Shown here: positions 1 to 12,000 of the stretch, piece by piece
Position numbering within the stretch: the stretch's first letter is position 1
Layout of the letters: every line of letters starts with the position of its first letter
Assembly (NCBI RefSeq): GCF_048771995.1
Contig: NC_133025.1
Location: 7,316,001 to 7,380,000, forward strand
Direction: 5' to 3'
Source: Taeniopygia guttata
Lineage: Eukaryota; Chordata; Aves; Passeriformes; Estrildidae
Length of the DNA stretch: 64,000 nt
The notes under the pieces: model-generated
The model's input: only the letters and a program-made list of their open reading frames with translations
Databases searched by the model: none
What the model was told of the DNA's origin: nothing
Program-made: the position numbers and the translations under genes

Positions 1-3000
1 GCTCTCTCCTCCACCAAAGTCAGCCCACTCTCTCCTCCCTGAAGCCCACTCCTATTGTCTACAAGGCAAAGAGGTGCAGGCACAATAAAATGTTTGCAAC
101 CCTTGCATGCTCTTGCTGGGAGCTGTCAGCAGCTGAACAAAACCCTCACAATAGCCCCATAGCCCCGGCGGGTTACGGTTACAGGAGCGGACGCTCCAGC
201 ACCCGGCGGTCCTCAATCAATAGTGCCACGGCCTCAAGTTACCTGGTGAAGGAGGCAAAAAGATAATGTAGCCCGAGCTCTGCGGCCATAACAGCATCAA
301 CACTGTATCAGTGTCATCATAACAATAGCAAAACTGGCTCTGGTTACGCTGCTCAGCTGTTTATTAGCGATAAACCCCAAAATTGTTCATCTGTCACTGG
401 CTTGGATCAAAAATGTGCTTCCAAGATCTGGCTGGGCTGCTCAGCGTTCAGATGGGAAAACAAGCGGGTGCTTTGGTCAGGAAGGTGAAGATGGGGTGCT
501 GTGTGGGTACCCCATGTCCAGCACACCCTCCTACAGCACAGGCAGAATCCATCCCCAGCTCCTCCTCCAGCCATAAAGCATCGCATCTCCCAGCCCCTCT
601 CAAAGTCACCCACTGCTCTCCCGGCCCTCTCCATTCCCCAGAGAAAACCAGGGAAGCATCCTACTAAAACTCATCTGCTGCTGGGTGGTTGTAAACAGAG
701 ACATTTCTTCTTTCAATGTGCAGTGCCTCGAGGCTGGCTGTTAAACAAAAATATGTGGGAAGTGAGGAAAGAAGGGAGTTTGTGGTTAGAGCATCTGCTT
801 CCAGAAAATCCCAGTTCCTTCTATTTTGTGCTGCCACAGGCTTCCTGTGTGATAGCAGAGATGTTATTTGATCTCTATCTCCATCTGTAGAAAGGAGGAG
901 AGTAATCACTTCTTTTTTTTCCACCCATTATACATATCCTGTCTCATTGTAAAAGGTTATAAACTCTTGAGGGCAGCAGCTTGGTTTTATTTGCCCTTAA
1001 GCTGCTGGTAGAAATGGTCTCTGAATACAAACATGGCATTTACCTGCTAGTATCTTCTAAAGAGAAATTTGGGGTTCAGTCTTTCCCAAGAAGGCCATAG
1101 TCTTCCATTTATTTTTCTGGCCTGTTTTGCTGTTAGATGTTGTTAGATGTTTGTCAGACCCTTCCTGTAATTGTTACTTTCATATTCCTGTAGAGTGTAA
1201 CACTGAGCAAAAAAGTGACATACTAAGAGAAACTCATGTTTCCAGTAGTAGTAGCCACTCATCAGGAACTAAAGTGCAGAACATTGAGGGTTAAATTCCT
1301 GATGTGTAAATTTTCAGCACTGGGAGCAAAACAACCTCAGGTTCCTCATCCGCAATAACCTGGATGTTCTCTTTGTACCATTTTCTAACTGAGTCTTGCA
1401 CATCTGCACATCTCAGTGGCTGGTTTTGGGTTTTAGAAAGGTCCAAAGTGGCCTCCAGCTTGCACAGCAATGCATTTTGGCCTGCAGGGGCTCTTGCTGT
1501 CCTGCATCAATTCCCCATTTGTAAATACTGCCCGGTATTTAAATGAAGACCATATGGCTCTTGGAATGAGAATCAGGTACCTGCTGACATAAAAAGGCTT
1601 GGAAATAGTTAGGAGAGGATCTAATAGTGGGGAAAGCAAACTCAGAGGTGAAAAATGTCCTGCAAAACTGGAAAATCTTGAAGTGAAAAGCATTAACTTT
1701 TTACAGTATTATAGTCGTGGAAGAGGTTGATTTTGGTTTGGGGTCCACCTTGCTTTACTAGAGGGGAAAGTACCAGCACCAATGTCAGCATCCAGCAAGT
1801 GCCAGGAGACAAAAGGCTGGCTGTGCTGATATGCAGCAACTTCCTCTCACTTTGCATCCACTGGGGTGGACATGAATTCCTTTGGAAGTGGATTCATTGC
1901 CAATAGACAATTTTGCACCCACCTGGGTGCCCTGTTCCTCTGCACAGCTCTGTGGCTGTGAGAGGTCAGATGGTGAGGCAGGACCCAAGAACTGTTTTTA
2001 TGTGGGAACAGCTTTTAGTGCTTAGGTAAGAACAGTGATTTCAAAGTGATGCACAACTAAGTCTTCAATGATCTGACATTAATTAAACAGTAAGCTGTCC
2101 TTGGAATTAAAATAATTATTTCAGCAAGTCAATCAGCCAACAACCTTCATTCAATTATTTCCAGGTCTTCAGCTAGCCATGCCAGCTTTTCTTCAACTGT
2201 TTCTGAGAACTAAGTGAGTTTATAGGGACACCAGTCTACACAAAGACCAGCTGCATGGGTGAGTCATGACCACTTAAATTCACCACATCACAGATGCATG
2301 TCTGAGTGAAGAGTGGTTGTTCTAAAAATCAGGTGTGTGCTTGTATTACCTCTGAGGAGGGAGGAGGTTCAGTGCCTCCTTGCTGTGAGAGCCACAGAGA
2401 TAGTTTTTCAGCCAACAAAAAGAGCTAAATGCTCCATTGTACCTGTAAGAGAAGTGATCAGTACAAGAGTAATTAACCCATGAATCTTGTTCTGAGTTCA
2501 AAGACTAAATGAGAAATCCCACAAGCTGAGAATGTTCAAAATTAACTTGGTGGTGACATCTAAGAAGTGGCAGCCGTGAGCCCCAGCTGTCAGACATGAG
2601 CTCCATCTCCTCACAGCTTGAGGTTTTGGTTAAAGCCCATCACTCTTGCTAACACTGCAGTCATGATTCAAGGTTTATTTCATCCTAGCAGATCTCCTTG
2701 TACCAATCAACCAACTGTACTAACCACTTTTTATATGTGATGAGATATTATTAGCACAAGAGACAAGACTTGCTTTATTTTTCCTGAATTTGCTCATAAA
2801 TTAATGATGAGCTCAAATGTTCTGGCTTAACAGCTCAGGGAGCTGGACATGTCGAGTAAATGGAGAAGGTGAATTGCAGCCAACTCCTGACCTGCCTTTA
2901 GTATTATTCCTTCAAGAGGATTTTTTCCTTCACTTGTCTGATGTTAGACTCTCTTCTCAGCAGGAGACATCAGGTCAGATTTAGCTCAGATGCTCCAGGT

Positions 3001-3439
3001 TTGCAGCAGGAACTAAGCCTACCTGGGTCTCTTACTTCACAGGAGCCAATTTGGCAGCATTTGGTTTTACAGCTTTTGTTCTGAGTTGCCCCTTCTTTCC
3101 TCATCTCTCCTACAGTAGCACTGACTCTCTAAACATCTCCCAAACCCAAGTCTGTCTGGTGGGTTTGGCCACAGCTCAGAATTCCCCAGCACCTCCCCTT
3201 TCTTATCCTGACAAAAGCCACAGCCTGCATCTGCTGCCTCTGTGCTGCCTGCAATAGTCATTGCACCAAAGTAAGCTTTAGGTTAAATCAGAGCTGATGA
3301 TAATCAATGGAGTTCCACTGCCTTCAGATCTGAGGGATCAGAGGATATAAATCCAGTCTCCTGCTATGTCTTCTATCTCCTTTCAAACTGCCCAAACTTT
3401 AACTGGAAACCAGCTGAGATTCTGTCTCCTCCTACTTCA
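1..3439. other. noncoding, no gene recognised
   Basis: No exon chain, RNA gene or clear repeat is visible. Short open frames on both strands have no recognisable protein similarity and no splice context. Positions 170-400 are less AT-rich than the surroundings and carry several CpGs, so they may be a regulatory block, but nothing in the sequence proves it. Confidence 0.5.
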
Positions 3440-3652
3440 TATGAAACATGAAACTGTCAAAGGGCAGGTCTAGATTAGATGTTAGGAAGAAATTCTTTAT
3501 TGTGAGGGTGGTGAGGCCCTGGCACAGGCTGCCCAGAGAAGCTGTGGGTGCCCCATCCCTGGAAGTGTTCAAAGAGAGGTTGAATGGGATTAGAGCAGCC
3601 TGGTCTAATGGAAGGTGTCCTTGCAGGGGGGGTTGGAACGATGTTTGTGTGA
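3440..3652 (+). mobile_element. CR1 LINE, 3' fragment
   Basis: This matches the 3' part of avian CR1: a 'ttaggaagaaattcttt' block, then 'aggctgcccagagaagc', 'gccccatccctggaagtg' and 'ggttggaacgatg', all in consensus order. It is 5'-truncated, as is usual for CR1. Boundaries are good to about 10 bp. Confidence 0.88.
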
Positions 3653-5466
3653 TATATGCTTCCTGTACACACACAGTATGGATCAGTAGGATGTGAAGAG
3701 AGTGTAGCTAAACCAGGAAATCAGGAAATCAGCTGGAAGCAATTTGGCACTACTTGGATGGAGCTTAATAGAAGTTAGTTCAGAGAAGAGCATTGCAGAT
3801 GCCACAGGACCAGTTCATCAGGGAAGGCTTAAAAGAGCTCAGCTGGAGATGCAACAAGAAACCAGTAAGATAAGCAATGAGATAAGATGGCCTGTGTTCA
3901 TCTGAGATGCATACGGATTGAGGTTAAAAAATAAGGTGATTATGGAAGCCAAAACACTCTCTAATAATTTCAGAGTTTCTTTCATCTTCTCTTGTACCTG
4001 CTATTAGGCATCACTGAGGGTAGGTGACTGGCTGAGAGGAAGTATTAGTCTCATCCAGTTATGGCAGAGTCTGTTTTTCTAGACAGGAAAAAATTAGACC
4101 GATTCATTAAAGATTTTACTTAACAGTAAACAAGTTTTTAAAGACATGAACAGGAAACTTTTAAAGTTTTTTTCAACTCATTTTCTGAAATTTCTAAATG
4201 TTTTGACACTTTCAATACCAAACAAACAAACAACCTCCTTCCCCCCTCATATTCCATTGCAAATCTGGTTTTTGAAGGTCTTGAGCATGCCTGTCAAAAT
4301 CTCACTCTTGAGAGGCTACAAAAACCTCCTGTCTTGGAATGCCAGAAACCTGACAGAGCTAACTGATCAGCTGGAGGCAGACTCTGAGTACACCCCTCTG
4401 TCTTCCCAGGAAAGGCTATAATCTTGAGGGACTGTGAAAATGGATATTCCCTAAGAGATTCCTACTGAGTAGCTGGGAAAAAACACAACTAAAAAGTAAA
4501 TCTATGTGGTGAGATTACAGAAGACTGGAAATGAAGTCCTTTGCAACAAATTGTGCCATTCTACTGTAGAATTAAGGACAGAAGTTGTATGATTCCTGAA
4601 GCTGGATAAATGCACACATGAGCTCTTTATATTAATGAAAGCCATTGTTCAAATTTTCCATTTTTGGCCATGCAAATAAGATTCATACCAAACCAAAATC
4701 CTGGGCCTTGGAGCCAGAAGATTTTGTAAACCAAGTCTTGACTGTGCTGTTGAAATGGTTACAACAGAGATGATGATATTTACTTTGCTATCTTCCAGCT
4801 AGGCAGGTTGCTTCCATCAGTGAAAACCTGGAAAAAGTCAGAAGGCTGCTTAATGAATTTGCCCCTTCATAACAATTGCTACTAGTTTCTGAGATGGATT
4901 TAGAGCCTTGCTCCTACAGCTTGATTAACAACAACTGAAATAAAACTTCTGTCTCAGCACAAGTTGTCCTTGAGGCAGCAGCAGACTCTCTTCTTTTTGT
5001 AGTTTAGAGGATTCAAGATTAAAACCCATACTTTTGTTTTAAATGGCCTTTCATGCACAAATGACACGTCAAACCTCTGAGCCAGAACAGTTTCAAATAT
5101 TTGACACTTTGTAAATGATCAGCTTCATTTACTTTCTGTTCTTTTTTCAGTCACACATCCAAACTTCACAACTTTATACATTTATAACAATTTTCCGGTT
5201 TTCACTCTCACCCACTGGTATTAACATGGCGTGACTGTGAGCATTAAGTAAAACAAAAGAGCAATGACAAAATATTTCTCTGAGTTTCAATGATTTTACT
5301 TCATAGGAAGATTTCCTTTGAATTTGCAAATATTCATTCTAGTCTCTGTGCAGCCCTTTTAAAATAACACAGACTTGCCCAATGGCTGATTCTTAGCAAT
5401 CATTCCGAAAGGCAGGTAATTTTCAAGGAATTAAAAAAAAAAGGGGGATTATCTTGTTTGTAACTT
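3653..5466. other. noncoding, nothing seen
   Basis: AT-rich unique-looking sequence with short A/T runs. No exon with splice sites, no RNA gene and no repeat were recognised. Confidence 0.5.
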
Positions 5467-6150
5467 AGAATTGTAGAGTGGTTTGACTTGGAAGGGGCCT
5501 TTAAAGGTCATCTAGTTCAACCCCCTGCAAGGAGCAGAGACACTTTCCATTCCATTTAGCAACCTTAGGTTGCTAAATGTCCTGTCCAGTCTGGCCTTGA
5601 ACACTTCCAATCCACCACCTCTCTGAGCAACCTCTTCTAGTATTTCACCATGCTCACTGCAAAAAAAAAAAAAAAATTTTCCTTTTATCTAGTCTGGATC
5701 TGCCTTCTTTTAGTTTAAAACCATTACCCCTTGGCCTATGAGAACAGGCCCTGCTCTAAATATTTGGCAACAGGGTTGCCCAGGGAAGTGATGGAATCAC
5801 CATTCCTGTAGGTATTTAAAATACACATAGATGGTTGAGCTCAGTGATCTTAAAGGTCTTTTCCTATATAAATGATTCTGTGATTCCATGATCTTTCTTA
5901 TAAGCCTCCTCTAAGTACTGGAAGGCCACAGTAAGCTCTCCCTAGATCCTTCTCCTCTCCAGGCTGAACACCACCAGCTATCTCAGCCTGTCCTCACAGA
6001 GAGGTGCTCCAGCCCCAGCCATCTTCACAGCCTTCCTCTGGACTCACTCCAACAGCCTCATGCAGTACCCCTGGAGAGCAGAGGGGAACAATCCTCCCCC
6101 TTGACCTGCTGGCCACACTTCTTTGGACTGGAAACATATTTGATGCAGCA
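5467..6150 (-). mobile_element. CR1 LINE, minus orientation, interrupted
   Basis: A reverse-oriented CR1 begins with the complement of the CR1 3' end ('ttggaaggggcctttaaagg') and runs upstream through 'ccattaccccttggcctatg', 'caggctgaacaccacc' and 'ctggactcactccaacag'. It is split near 5763 by a small plus-oriented CR1 tail and resumes near 5891 with 'atctttcttataagcctcc', which is the next consensus segment. An A-run lies at about 5661-5676. Confidence 0.85.
5764..5890 (+). mobile_element. CR1 LINE 3' tail nested in another CR1
   Basis: About 125 bp of CR1 3' end in plus orientation ('gttgcccagggaagtgatgg' down to the terminal 'gattctgtgattcc') sits inside the minus-oriented CR1 around it. 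The host copy continues on both sides, so this is a later insertion. Confidence 0.75.
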
Positions 6151-7189
6151 GACACATCTGATGGCCTGATGGCCTGATCCACTGTCCCAGAGCTATTCTT
6201 CGTATTCCAGACAGTCTCTTTGCCCACAGTTATTGGCATATGGATGGAGCAGATTGCCAGATGCCCTTTTGGAAAAGGATGGACTGAAGGCTGCTCTCCC
6301 AGCAGGGATTTTCTCAAACAGCTCTGATTTTTCCAGTTTTTGTCATGGAGAAGCAGGGGTTCTCAGCCCTTCCTTCGCTGCTCTGCAGCTGTGTCACTGC
6401 TCCCAGCAGCACTGGGCAGCTCCACTCCCGTGTACAGAGAAATGCAGCTGAGCCTGGACTGGGGGAATCATTCTCTGGGTGCCCCTTCGCTGCTCTGCTC
6501 GCTGAGCCGAGCCCTTTTCCAGTTGCACGCCACAGATGGCTAATTAGGATCGTGGAGAGAGGAAATCTGCTCTGTGGCCTTCTGTGCTGGGAATGGGCTC
6601 TCCGTTATGTAGATGAGATTGCCGTGTCACTCAGCCTCGTGTGGCAGCTGGGGCATGGCACAGCACCCAAGGCTATGGCACAGTCCTGCCCTCGGGGAGT
6701 GGGAATCTGATTTTGGGCATGGATGGGCAAGCAGAGAAATGGGGCGTGCAGAAGACGGGAGCAGTGTCTGGGAGCAGAAAAGGTGGATTTTCAGGTTCTT
6801 TTTATTCCCACTGACTTCTTCTTTAAACCCTCCCCATATCCATCTAAAAAAATATCGCTTGTGGTATTTAATTTCAAGGCACTGCCGTTATCTCTCACCC
6901 TTAAAATCACCTTTTCATTCTTGACTATGCTAATTACAATGCAACAGTTGTCTCCTAGATAAAATTCACCCAATTCCTTTGACTCTTGAGCCCTTAACTG
7001 AGCAAGTCTCCATGGCTAACAGAAAGAGAGCCATGAGGAACCACATGGGGTACCCTGTGTCACACACGGGCCACAAAATCTCACTCTGAAATTTCTGGTG
7101 CAAAGAAAAGCACCATTGTTGCAGCATTTTTGAGAGAAAGAGGACATGAGTTATGAAATTTGAGCTACTCCAGTCTAGGCCTCAGATTT
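6151..7189. other. noncoding, nothing seen
   Basis: Overlapping open frames at 6233-6710 have no recognisable protein and no splice context. No repeat was recognised. Confidence 0.45.
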
Positions 7190-7517
7190 GGGCCTTGTGG
7201 GCCTTCAAGCCTCTGACGCAGTCAGAAATTCAGAGCTTGTGGCGCAGATAGAAATAGTCTTAAGGTGTGATGGGGACCACTGGGTTGTCTGGGTGTGAAT
7301 TAGTATAGGTTTTATAGTGTAAGGTGTAGGCCATTTTAAGGAAAAGGTAAACAATATTAGTTTGCCAGAGTGTCTTTGTTTCTGTAAACTATGTGGAAGC
7401 TTATATAAACTACCACCTTATCTTGAATAAACGGAGAACGTTTGATTAACCACATATGTTCAGATCTGCGTTTGTCTTGTCCAGCTTTCCGTTTTCCTGA
7501 GATTCCCTGGCTTTTCA
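7190..7517 (+). mobile_element. possible retroviral LTR remnant
   Basis: A 'tatataaac' box at 7403 is followed 20 bp later by AATAAA (7426-7431), then 'acggagaacgtttgatta' and 'accacatatgtt'. This spacing resembles the TATA, short R region and polyA signal of avian alpha- and beta-retroviral LTRs. No internal retroviral region is seen. Both ends are uncertain and no target duplication was found, so the limits are approximate. Confidence 0.4.
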
Positions 7518-8145
7518 CCATATTTCCTTCTTCCCCCACGAGGGCTTGAAAATACATCATCATTGAGCACTTCAGACATACATTGTAATTTGTGCTCTGA
7601 ATGCTTGCTGAACAAAACCTGCACTTCAACTCAGCACAGCATTGATTTGTGAGTATTAAAAACAGAATCAATATTAAGGGGCAACATAGTGAGATATTTT
7701 TAAATTGTATAATTGGTTTGTATTTCCTTGTAAACCTCTGGGCATTTTATAAAAACACTTCAAAAAACTATTTTATTTACAGGAAAGGAAATCCCTCTTT
7801 CTTATTTGTATGAAGAAGTCATCTTTCTTGATAACAACATTATTGTGGGTGAAAAAATCTACCAAAGCAATTATTATTTCAGGAAATGGTACTTTGTGAA
7901 ATGATCTTTCTGGTTTGGAAGCCTGTTCTTGAAAACTCTAAATAAAGCATGCACTTGCCACGGCCTTGACCAGAGATAGGTGATTAAACCAAACAAGGTC
8001 CTCAATAATTTTGCTCAGTTCCATTTAATTTTGGCCATGTCTGCACATCTCTTAGCTCTGTTTGCTTTGCACCATTCTTGCTTAATGCTTGGGAAAATGA
8101 ACAGTCATGCCTGTGGCAAAGATTCTGTATTTAATCAAGAAACAA
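7518..8145. other. noncoding, nothing seen
   Basis: AT-rich unique sequence without recognisable exons or repeats. Confidence 0.45.
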
Positions 8146-9065
8146 GATCGTGGAATTGCAGAAAGGTTGAGGCTGAAAGGAACCTCTAGGGGTAATCTTG
8201 TCCAAGTCCCCTGCTCAACTAGAACCACCTAGAGCAATTGTTCAGAGCTGATGATGTCCAGAACTGTGTTCAGATAGCTTTTGAATATCTCTAAGGATGG
8301 GGATAACATCCTTGGGCAACCTGTGCCAGTGCTCAGTCACTCTCACAGCTGAAAAAAGTGTTTCCTGGGGTTCAGAGGGAATCTCCAGCGTTTTAGGTTG
8401 TGTGTTTCAGTTTGTTTCAGTTTGTGCCCATTGCCCGTGGCCCTGTCACTGGGCACCACTGAACAGAACCTGGCTCCCTCCTCCTTGCACCCTCCCTTCA
8501 GGTTTTTACAAACATTGATAAGATCCTCTGAGCCTTCTCTGCTCCAGGCTGAACAGTCCCAGCTCCCTCAGCCTCTCCTCCTAGGACAGCTCATCCAGAC
8601 TCTTCATTGTCTTCATGATCTTTTGCTGTATCTCCAGTATGTCCATGTTGCTCTCGTATTGAAGAGCTCAAAACTGAACAAAATACTCCAGGTATTATTT
8701 TATACTGCTCAAGAGAGCAGAGTAGAGGGGAAATATCACTTCCCTCAAAGTTCTGGTAATAGGGTAATGCAGCCCAGGATACCATTTGCCTTCTTTGCTG
8801 CAGGGGCACTGTGCTGGCTCATGCTCAACTTGGTGTCCACCAAGGTCCTTTTCTGACAAGCTGCTTTCCTGTTGGGTGGCCTCCGGCATGTATTGGTGCC
8901 TGGGGTTGTTCTTCCCCTGGCACAGGACTGTGCACTTCTCCTTGAGTTTGAGCTGAGTTTCATGAGGTTCCCGCTGGCCCATTTATCCAGATTCCTGGGA
9001 TCTGGATGGAAGTGTAATCCATTGGTGTATCAGCCACTCCTCCCAGTCTGGTGTCATCCAGTTCA
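8146..9065 (-). mobile_element. CR1 LINE, long 3' fragment, minus orientation
   Basis: The complement of the CR1 3' end starts with 'ggaattgcagaaaggttgag'. It continues through the segment with 'aggctgaacagtcccagc', the 'aatgcagcccaggatacc' block, and the end of the reverse-transcriptase frame ('gctcaacttggtgtccacc', 'tggcccatttatccag'). At about 0.9 kb it is among the longest CR1 copies here. The open frames across it are CR1 shadows. Confidence 0.88.
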
Positions 9066-12000
9066 TGACCACATAAAATCCATCTCAGATAGAAGTGGGT
9101 GACTAAAACATCATTCACTGAGTCCAGGAACCACAGTGATCAACCAGCTCAGGTCTGACAGCAAGAGCTCTGGACTGACTGCTGGACCTGGGTCCATGTA
9201 GGCAGCTGGTGAGAGGCAGCCCTTCAGCATCATGCTGCTTCCTGCCCACGTGTGCAACGGGGCAATTCCCAACCAACAGGATGAAATATGTGTGTGTTGA
9301 TGCAATGCACTTGTTCCATGTTTGATTACAGTGCCTGAGCCAAACACAGATGGCTGGGTTTGCTACTGCCTCTGCACGGGGCTCTGCGGGCATTTCACTG
9401 CCCCCCTCCTCACTAAGACCTCAGAGGCAACAACCCAAAGGCATCCCTGTGGTGTCCTTAAGACTAATTATCCAGAACTTCAGGCAGTGGGAATGGTAAC
9501 CCAGCTACACAAGTTTCAACGGAGAATTGCTGGTTTTGCAGACATTGAGAAAATTTCCCAAGCAGAGATGACTCCTCACCACAATGCACTGAGTCCTCTC
9601 TCAGCCAAGCCTGCAAGATGATCCATCATGGTGCTATTACTTTTTAACCTCTGTACAGCTTCCACACTTCAGGATTCATGTTTTTGATCCAGTCTTTAGA
9701 CTTCTTCTTTTTTTTTTTTTCCTTCCCAAGCCCACGACAGGCACATATGCAGCTCACAGGTGCAGCTTTCCACCGCTTGACTTGTCGGGGTCGGTTTTGC
9801 TGGCTGCAGCTGGCTGCCTGATTAAACAGGCAGGAATTCCCATCTCAGTGCTCACAATGCATCTAGCAGCTGTCTTGCTCCCACAGACTGCTCTGATTTT
9901 AAGGAAAATGGTTTTAAATAGCTGCTTCCCCCTCACACCCACCCTTTGATTTCATTGCAGTATAATCAGGTCATGATAAACCACGGCACAGGCCTGTTTG
10001 ACTCTGCCTTCTAGAGCAAATATTTGGCAAGAATAAAAGTTATGGGGACTTTCAAGGTGCTTCAGGCTTGGAAAATTTGGCCATTTCATTCACATCCTGT
10101 AAATGTGAAATTAACCACAAAATTTATGGAGCAACTTTGAAAATCTTATTGCAGCAAAATGTCTTCTGAAAAGATGGGTCCAGTGTGTGATTTAGATTTA
10201 GAGCTGATCCAAGAAGTTGTTGTAGAAGTGTTTAAAGCTGGAGAAGGAGTCAGTTAAAACTCCTGCTTCCCAGAGGCAGGTGAAATACCAAAATTGCAGA
10301 TTCCACATTTAAAATATGTCTCTGAGCCCTTGGGCTTGTAACAGAGTCTGAAGTTTACCCTGGGAGTAATCAGTAACACACTGATATGTGCCTATAGCCC
10401 TGTACAGCTTCCAGCAGGGAGGAGACAGTAAAGGCCCTTTAGCAGGGAGGGAACAGATCCTTCATCAGCACACAGCATGGGGACAGTGTCCCACACTGCA
10501 CCCCTCTTCTTGCTCTCCACCCCCAGAGCAGATGCAGAGGATCACCCCATCAGTGTCCTACCCAATTTAGATGCCTCTGCAGGGCAGAAGAGCAGCAGAG
10601 GGGGTACCTGGGGGGACCAATTCAACACATCTGCTGTGCCCAAAGTGTTCTGATGCTTGGACACTCTGGAGGTGACGCTGCACAGAGGGGGTAGACACAG
10701 GCAAGGACTATTAAGCAGGCAGATTGTAACAAATACAAAATATGCCAAATTTGGCCTGAAAGCTGCTCAGCACCATTCTCCAGGATATTATTGAATTTGG
10801 GATAGCTACCAATTTCATAGCTGCATTTTGAGACCCATGTCAGGTGCCCAGCTGGCAGAAATCTCAGTGGGAAGACTGAGGGGAAGCATTGTCCGTGCTT
10901 CCGACACGGACCCGGATCTCTGCCCCAGCACTAACAATGCAGTTCACTTCCAGGGAGCTCTTGGCTCTGCTCAGCTCAGCCCCCTCCAGAGCTCCCTTCA
11001 GGAGATGGCTTCACCTATCCACACTGGCTATGAGCACAGAAAGGGAGGTCAGATCCCAGCCCGTGTCCTTCTGGCAGGTTACTCCTTTCTGGCTCACTTG
11101 CCAGCAACAGCAGTTAGTGTTTCACAACTTCCTGCTCTGCCACTGTCTCTGTTGTGTGTGGACAAAAGGCTTTCTCTTGGCATGGCATGCTGGGAGACAG
11201 AAGACACCTCCTCTGCCAGACTCTATGGAATGGTGGTCTCAGCAGTAGGGAAAAAACAGCTTTTTGGGCTGCTGAGTTTGCTGGCATCAGCAAGTGTCAA
11301 TTCACAGACTGAGACAGCTCCAGAATGCCGTGGGCTGATGGCAGCTATTTCTACACCAATTCAGCGGATGAGGGAGTCCCACCTGGTACACAAAACATTC
11401 CCACTTCCATGCTTTGTTCACAGTGAATATTTTTCTTCCTAATTTTTCAATTTTAAAACTGCTCCTTAAACTCTGTGTGGAACTTGAGTGCCTTTCCCTC
11501 TAAGAAATTTTGCATAGGAACCCACACCAAGCCATGGGCTGATGGGAATTGTCTGGGCTCTGCTGAGCTCATTTGACTCCTGGCAACTCTGAGTCTATCC
11601 TTAGGTGCACACCTGACTGCCTATTCCACAGGCAAATAAATCATAGCTGAGCAGAAAGAGGTCTTGAACAGGACCTAAATATCTTCCTATATTTTTATGT
11701 GTGTATATATATATATTCTTGACCACAAGAATAAGTTTGCAAACTTTAGGCAACACAATTAAATCCATTTATTGAAATGCTTTGTCAATGAAATCTAAAG
11801 GTATGTGTTTTGTACATTGTTTTACATCTAACTGCAAAAAGATATGGTGGTTTTGGATGGGAAATGCAGACTATCTTATTCAAATGTACCTGGAGGGAAA
11901 TGGAGATAGACAGGAAGGTTTAGGCAAGGTGTGTTTGGCCACATCCCCAGAGTAAAACTCTGCTCTTTTATGAAGTGATAGAAAATTTTAAAGAGGTGGA

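Noticed and set aside
8398-8982. Open frames on both strands
   Set aside because: They lie inside the CR1 copy at 8146-9065.
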